From an uncultured Prevotellaceae bacterium (GTDB taxonomy: Bacteria; Bacteroidota; Bacteroidia; Bacteroidales; Bacteroidaceae): a DNA stretch of 54,826 nt. The stretch is taken from the NCBI GenBank assembly GCA_900543815.1, contig UQST01000017.1, positions 1-54,826 on the forward strand, read 5' to 3'. Shown in pieces: positions 50,410 to 54,826 of this stretch. The stretch's first letter is position 1, and each line of letters starts with the position of its first letter. The position numbers and the translations under genes are program-made. Under the pieces are notes generated by a model that had not been told where the DNA came from, made no database searches, and saw only the letters and a program-made list of their open reading frames with translations.

Positions 50410-52416
50410 ATGGATAATAACAAAGCACCCAAACCGCATTTCAATTTCATGTGGATCTATTTGGGCATTGCTCTCTTGCTGGGCTTCCTGGTGATCAGGA
50501 GCGGCGGGCCATCGCTGCTCTCTTCGTCGAACAAGGAGGTGACATACAGCGAGTTCAAGACTTATGTGAGCAAGGGATACGCTTCGCGCATTGTGGCCAA
50601 CAAGCGTGACGGTTCGCTCTGCATGTATGTGAGTCCCGAGCATGTGCGCGACGTGTTCCCCACCAGTTCGGTACAGCCTGGCACAGAGGTTTTTGTGGAA
50701 GCCGAATTCCCCTCTGCCGACAAGTTGGACTCCTTCCTGGAACAACAGCAGGAGGCAGGCAACTTCAAGGGTGAAGTGTCCTATGAGCAGGGTGACGACA
50801 TGTTTCGCAACATCCTGTGGTCCTTTGGTCCCCTCGTACTTATCATCTTCTTCTGGATGTTCATGTTGCGCGGAGCAGGCGGCGGAGGAGGCGGCGGTGG
50901 CGCCATGGGCCTCTTCAATGTGGGCAAGAGCCGTGCCAAACTGGTGGAGAAAGACCAGCGTGCCAAGGTTACATTCAAGGATGTGGCCGGACTGGCAGGC
51001 GCCAAGCAGGAGGTGCATGAGATAGTCGATTTCCTACGCAATCCTCAGAAATATACCCAGCTGGGCGGTAAGATTCCCAAGGGAGCACTGCTTGTGGGCC
51101 CTCCAGGAACAGGTAAGACGCTGCTGGCCAAGGCAGTGGCAGGAGAGGCTGATGTGCCCTTCTTCTCCATGTCGGGCAGTGATTTCGTGGAGATGTTTGT
51201 GGGTGTGGGTGCCAGTCGAGTGCGTGACCTTTTCCGTCAGGCCAAGGAGAAAGCTCCCTGCATCATCTTCATCGATGAGATAGATGCCGTGGGAAGGGCT
51301 CGTAGCAAGGGTGCTCAGATGGGTGCCAATGACGAGCGCGAGAACACCCTCAACCAGTTGCTCACCGAGATGGACGGATTTGGTACCAACAGCGGAGTCA
51401 TCATCCTGGCTGCCACCAACCGTGCCGATATCCTCGACAAGGCTCTCTTGCGTGCCGGTCGCTTTGACCGTCAGATACATGTGGATCTGCCTGATGTCAA
51501 TGAACGAAAGGAAATCTTCCAGGTACATCTGAAGCCTCTCAAGACCGATGCATCACTCGATATCGACTTCCTGGCCCGCCAGACACCTGGTTTCAGCGGT
51601 GCCGACATAGCCAATGTATGTAATGAGGCAGCCTTGATAGCAGCCCGCAATTCGGCTCCCGTAGTGACCAAGGACCATTTCCTGGCTGCTGTGGATCGCA
51701 TCGTGGGCGGCCTGGAGAAGAAGACCAAGGTGATGACGGTGGAGGAGAAGCGCACTATCGCGCTTCACGAGGCTGGCCATGCCACCATCAGCTGGCTGCT
51801 TCAGTATGCCAACCCATTGGTAAAGGTGACCATCGTACCACGTGGAAGAGCCTTGGGCGCTGCATGGTATCTGCCCGAGGAGCGTCAGATATCCACACGC
51901 GAACAGATGCTCGATGAGATGTGTGCGCTGCTGGGTGGCCGTGCGGCCGAGGAAATCTTCACCGGACATGTGAGCAGCGGTGCCATGAACGACCTGGAGC
52001 GTGTGACCAAGCAGGCTTATGGCATGATTGCCTATATGGGTATGGGTGAGAAACTGCCCAACCTGTGCTACTATGACAGCCAGGAATACAGTTTCCAGAA
52101 ACCCTACTCTGAGCACACGGCACAGCTTATCGACCAGGAAGTGCAGAATATGATAGAGACTCAGTATGCACGTGCCAAGAGTCTGCTCACCGAGCACAGC
52201 GAGGGTCATGCAAAGCTCTCTCAACTGCTTGTAGAGCGTGAGGTCGTCTTTGCTGAGGATGTTGAGCGCATCTTCGGTCCGCGTCCCTGGGTGAGCCGCA
52301 CAGAGGAACTTCTGGATGAGGCCAAGGCTGACGCGAAGCCTGAGGACAAAAATGCAAAGGAAAGCGGTGCACAGAGCGGCACTGAGGAGCAATCATCTGA
52401 AAACGAGAAGGCATGA
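50410..52416 (+). CDS. ftsH: ATP-dependent zinc metalloprotease FtsH
   Basis: This 668-residue inner-membrane AAA protease has an N-terminal membrane helix (about 15-35), a periplasmic FtsH_ext domain and a second helix near residue 140, followed by a Gly-rich stretch. The AAA module has Walker A GPPGTGKT (230-237), Walker B CIIFIDEIDAVG and the second-region ATNRADILDKALLRAGRFDR. The protease domain has the zinc motif HEAGH (453-457). It degrades misfolded membrane proteins and some regulators. The Glu-rich tail is typical of Bacteroidota. Its stop overlaps the cdsA start by 4 nt (ATGA). Confidence 0.97.
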   Translation: MDNNKAPKPHFNFMWIYLGIALLLGFLVIRSGGPSLLSSSNKEVTYSEFKTYVSKGYASRIVANKRDGSLCMYVSPEHVRDVFPTSSVQPGTEVFVEAEFPSADKLDSFLEQQQEAGNFKGEVSYEQGDDMFRNILWSFGPLVLIIFFWMFMLRGAGGGGGGGGAMGLFNVGKSRAKLVEKDQRAKVTFKDVAGLAGAKQEVHEIVDFLRNPQKYTQLGGKIPKGALLVGPPGTGKTLLAKAVAGEADVPFFSMSGSDFVEMFVGVGASRVRDLFRQAKEKAPCIIFIDEIDAVGRARSKGAQMGANDERENTLNQLLTEMDGFGTNSGVIILAATNRADILDKALLRAGRFDRQIHVDLPDVNERKEIFQVHLKPLKTDASLDIDFLARQTPGFSGADIANVCNEAALIAARNSAPVVTKDHFLAAVDRIVGGLEKKTKVMTVEEKRTIALHEAGHATISWLLQYANPLVKVTIVPRGRALGAAWYLPEERQISTREQMLDEMCALLGGRAAEEIFTGHVSSGAMNDLERVTKQAYGMIAYMGMGEKLPNLCYYDSQEYSFQKPYSEHTAQLIDQEVQNMIETQYARAKSLLTEHSEGHAKLSQLLVEREVVFAEDVERIFGPRPWVSRTEELLDEAKADAKPEDKNAKESGAQSGTEEQSSENEKA

Positions 52417-53249
52417 ATAATTTCCTTTTGAGAACTGTTGTAGGCATTGCCTATGTGGCACTGCTGGTGGGCAGCCTGTTGCTTGGCCCCTTCACGGCAT
52501 TCATCTTCTTTGGTATTGTCACGTGGGCTACTCTCCTGGAGTTCTGCACCGTACTCAACCGCCATGTAGGCTTGCATGTGCTCGGACTGCTGACAGCCAC
52601 TGCGGGATTCCTGCTTGTGGCGTTCAGTTGGTTGTGGAATTTCGGCAGTGAGATGTCGCTTCATTGGCTGGCTCTCTATGGTCTGCTTATGCTGGCGATG
52701 CCCATTGTGGGACTTTATCGCCGTACTGCCAACCCCTTGCAGAACTGGATGGCGATGCTTGCCGCCCAGATCTATGTGGCTCTGCCTTTCGCTCTCCTGC
52801 CCGTGCTGGGTGTGTTGGGAGCCGACAGTGCGGTGTATAGTTGGCAGCTCCCCTTGGCTGTCTTCATCTTCATCTGGGTCAATGATACGGGCGCTTACCT
52901 GTCGGGAAGCCTCCTTCACCGCTGGTTCCCCTGGAGGTTGTTCCCCAGTGTGTCTCCCGGCAAGTCGTGGGTAGGCAGCATCGGAGGCGGCATCTTCACC
53001 CTGTTGGCCTCGGTGGCATGCTGGCATTGGATACCTTCGGGCTACAGTTTGCCCGTGTGGTTGGGCTTTGCCTTGGTTGTGGTCGTGTTCGGCACATGGG
53101 GTGATTTGGTGGAAAGTCAGATGAAGAGACAGATGGGCATCAAGGACAGCAGCCATATCCTGCCTGGTCATGGCGGCCTTCTGGACCGCTTCGACAGCAG
53201 CTTCTTGGCTATCCCCGCTTCGGTGTTCTACTTTGCCCTTATCCCCTAA
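52413..53249 (+). CDS. cdsA: Phosphatidate cytidylyltransferase
   Basis: This 278-residue protein has about seven or eight membrane helices and the CDS family signature near the C-terminus: VSPGKSWVGSIGG, then GDLVESQMKRQMGIKDSSHI and LPGHGGLLDRFDS. It makes CDP-diacylglycerol from phosphatidate and CTP, the branch point of phospholipid synthesis. It is translationally coupled to ftsH. A strong terminator follows. Confidence 0.93.
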   Translation: MNNFLLRTVVGIAYVALLVGSLLLGPFTAFIFFGIVTWATLLEFCTVLNRHVGLHVLGLLTATAGFLLVAFSWLWNFGSEMSLHWLALYGLLMLAMPIVGLYRRTANPLQNWMAMLAAQIYVALPFALLPVLGVLGADSAVYSWQLPLAVFIFIWVNDTGAYLSGSLLHRWFPWRLFPSVSPGKSWVGSIGGGIFTLLASVACWHWIPSGYSLPVWLGFALVVVVFGTWGDLVESQMKRQMGIKDSSHILPGHGGLLDRFDSSFLAIPASVFYFALIP

Positions 53250-53280
53250 ACAAGCATATATAATAAGGCATATAGTACGG

Positions 53281-53311
53281 AAAAGCCCGCCACATTGTAT
53301 GGCGGGCTTTT
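53281..53311 (+). terminator. Terminator of the rsfS-ftsH-cdsA operon
   Basis: A perfect 12-bp stem AAAAGCCCGCCA (53281-53292) / TGGCGGGCTTTT (53300-53311) with a 7-nt loop, ending in a T-run. Confidence 0.88.
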
Positions 53312-53415
53312 CTGTATTGCGCTGTTTCCATCCAAGCGAACTTCTTCGGAAGCAGATGTAGAACCAGGCAGACACTCTTTTCTTCGAGAAAAAACCTTGT
53401 GAGATTGCTCTGAAA

Positions 53416-54049
53416 TCAGAAGGAATGCAGGTGGCAGATGGCTTGCTCCCATTTGCGTGCAGCCAAATCTTCGGGTGTGATGAGGATGTTGAGCATCCCG
53501 CAGTCGTAGAACTGCAGGCGCCAGTCGTCGTTGCAGTCCAGTTGCAGGAGCGAAAGATAGTGTGGGTATTCCTCTTCCGTCTCCTCGAAATACGGTTTGC
53601 CAAGCAGTTTGAAGCCATCGGCACGCTCTTCGCAGTGGACGAAAGACAGTTCTTGGGCGGGCAGTCCAAAGTCAGTCCCGTCCTCGCACACTATCCTGTG
53701 CGTATCCAGGTGCTCTGTTTCGGGAGCATACAGAACGCGGTACCTGTCCTTGTCCCATTGTCCCATTCCTGGAGAGTCAGCCTCCAGATTTCCCAGGAAG
53801 TAATCAATGTCGGCAAAGAAGTACAGCATTCCCGTGTGTGGCAAGAGGTTCTCGCTGTCGTAGGCCGCTATATCCTGGAGTCTGATTTGACAGATGAATG
53901 TCATCGGGTCGGCACACGTCATCCCGTCTTCATTCCCCCATTCCCACCTCAGGGTAATTGCAACCATGAGGCAGGTCAGCGCATCCCCACAACTTGCTCA
54001 TTCCAAAGCATTCTCCCTCTGCTTCCTTATACCTTATCTCTATAGCCAT
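53416..54049 (-). pseudogene. DUF1963 (YwqG-like) gene with a one-base frameshift
   Basis: The N-terminal part is in one frame from the ATG at 54049 (MAIEIRYKEAEG, then FGMSKLWGCADLPHGCNYPE) and stops at TGA shortly after a run of five C on the plus strand (53935-53939). The rest is in the next frame: MTFICQIRLQDIA, LLPHTGMLYFFADIDYFL, and the end MLNILITPEDLAARKW. Together they give a normal DUF1963 protein of about 210 residues (SKLWG...P...FICQIRL...LP..G.LYFF). Four Cs in the run would restore the frame. It may be a true mutation, a phase-variable tract or a sequencing error. YwqG-family function is not established. Confidence 0.8.
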
Positions 54050-54137
54050 ATCGTCGGACTTATGAAATGCCCTCCAAAGTGATTTTCAATATCCATGTGT
54101 TTATATAGTGACCTCTATTTTGCAACTTCCTTTTTAT

Positions 54138-54722
54138 TCATCGTGCTTTTATTCTAATCGATTTAAGAATCCCTGTCATCAACTTCACTTCGTCCATCGT
54201 CTTTTTTGTATTCGCCCTTTGTACAATCATTAAGTCAAGTTTGTTCGGGAGGATTAGCCCGGTACGACATTGAATAATCGTATCTTTTCCTTCTGTATAG
54301 ATAGAGTTTATCGAATAGGTAGGGTAACCATCTATCGTGAAGGTAGAGTCCATTTCCATTATATCATAGAAGACTTTCTTTTCTTCGAAGTGGTCTATTT
54401 CCCGAGAGACAAAGATGGTAACAAAGTCACGCGAATCGCTTGGGAATGAGCCTGGAGACTCCCACGAAATAGTTGTCATATCTTTATCCGTGTTGTCAGC
54501 GCAGATATAAATCCTTTGCAAACTGGTAGGTGCTAACTCTTCTTTGATAAAAAACGAAATTGGATATGAAAGAGAGAATGCCTCGTTCTCATATATCTTA
54601 TGGTGAGAGTCCACAAACTCTTTGGCATTAGAATCGCTTTCCTTGCCTTTGTCACTTTTGCCACAGCTGACAACCATCAGCATTAATGAAACATATCCTA
54701 TGAATAGTATTTTATTTGCCAT
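54138..54722 (-). CDS. Small lipoprotein of unknown function
   Basis: This 194-residue protein begins with a lipoprotein signal peptide (MANKILFIGYVSLMLMVVSC, lipobox VVSC with Cys20), then a Lys/Ser/Asp-rich linker. The mature domain is of mixed alpha/beta pattern (YENEAFSLSYPISFFI ... FSLSYP, RDFVTIFVS, ending TGILKSIRI). The layout resembles PsbP/DUF-type lipoproteins that begin with a Y-x-N-x-x-F-S-x-x-Y-P motif, but I cannot name the family. It is transcribed leftward toward the DUF1963 gene, 88 nt away. The remaining bases to the window end show nothing I recognise. Confidence 0.75.
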   Translation of the reverse strand: MANKILFIGYVSLMLMVVSCGKSDKGKESDSNAKEFVDSHHKIYENEAFSLSYPISFFIKEELAPTSLQRIYICADNTDKDMTTISWESPGSFPSDSRDFVTIFVSREIDHFEEKKVFYDIMEMDSTFTIDGYPTYSINSIYTEGKDTIIQCRTGLILPNKLDLMIVQRANTKKTMDEVKLMTGILKSIRIKAR

Positions 54723-54826
54723 ACTTTCTTAATGATTTCTCCAAATCTCATTCATTATATCTAGGGTTCGCTAAATATCGCTATTCATCATTCTCCTCGG
54801 ATTTCACATGGTTTCCCAAAATATCC

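Noticed and set aside
52221..53669. A 482-codon open frame antisense to ftsH/cdsA
   Set aside because: It crosses two clear genes and a terminator and has a composition typical of antisense translation.

Overview
The window looks like a chromosomal segment of a Bacteroidota bacterium, most likely order Bacteroidales and family Prevotellaceae (Prevotella/Segatella-like). I infer this from promoters of the Bacteroidetes type (TTTG, 19-20 bp, TAnnTTTG), mostly absent Shine-Dalgarno sequences, the tRNA-tuf-tRNA-secE-nusG-rplKAJL-rpoBC order, and giant carboxypeptidase-regulatory-domain surface proteins. The genus is an inference; no rRNA gene is present.

Region 1 (1-14.9 kb) is the core information-processing block. 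It runs rpsU, a XerC/D-type recombinase, hpf, four tRNAs (Thr-TGT, Tyr-GTA, Gly-TCC, Thr-GGT), tuf, tRNA-Trp, secE, nusG, rplK, rplA, rplJ, rplL, an attenuator-like hairpin, rpoB, rpoC and a strong terminator.

Region 2 (14.9-27.8 kb) is accessory. Two paralogous giant exported proteins (CarboxypepD_reg-like N-terminus plus macroglobulin MG2-like module) flank a small cassette. The cassette holds a Gly-Ser-repeat protein, a DxD glycosyltransferase-like protein with a C-terminal winged-helix-like tail, and a divergent GT32-type sugar transferase. This cassette is the best candidate for an undescribed system: I propose modification of a (SG)n acceptor protein. Around it are decayed coding remnants and extragenic inverted repeats, including a truncated third CarboxypepD gene just upstream of the second giant.

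Region 3 (27.8-38.1 kb) reads mostly leftward: a DUF349 protein, a CorA transporter with a possible attenuator leader, a broken HxlR regulator, two GH16 endoglucanase-like secreted enzymes with N-terminal modules and T9SS-like C-termini, a membrane acyltransferase and an AraC regulator.

Region 4 (38.1-43.9 kb) is an RND efflux operon (adaptor, pump, outer-membrane channel) divergent from the AraC gene, which probably regulates it.

Region 5 (43.9-49.9 kb) mixes tRNAs with carbohydrate-active genes: an RlpA-like protein abutting tRNA-Pro, two identical tRNA-Phe units flanking a GH2 beta-galactosidase-like gene, an esterase-like alpha/beta hydrolase, and two identical tRNA-Gln genes.

Region 6 (49.9-54.8 kb) is a housekeeping operon rsfS-ftsH-cdsA with a good promoter and terminator. 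After it come a frameshifted DUF1963 gene and a small lipoprotein, both on the minus strand.
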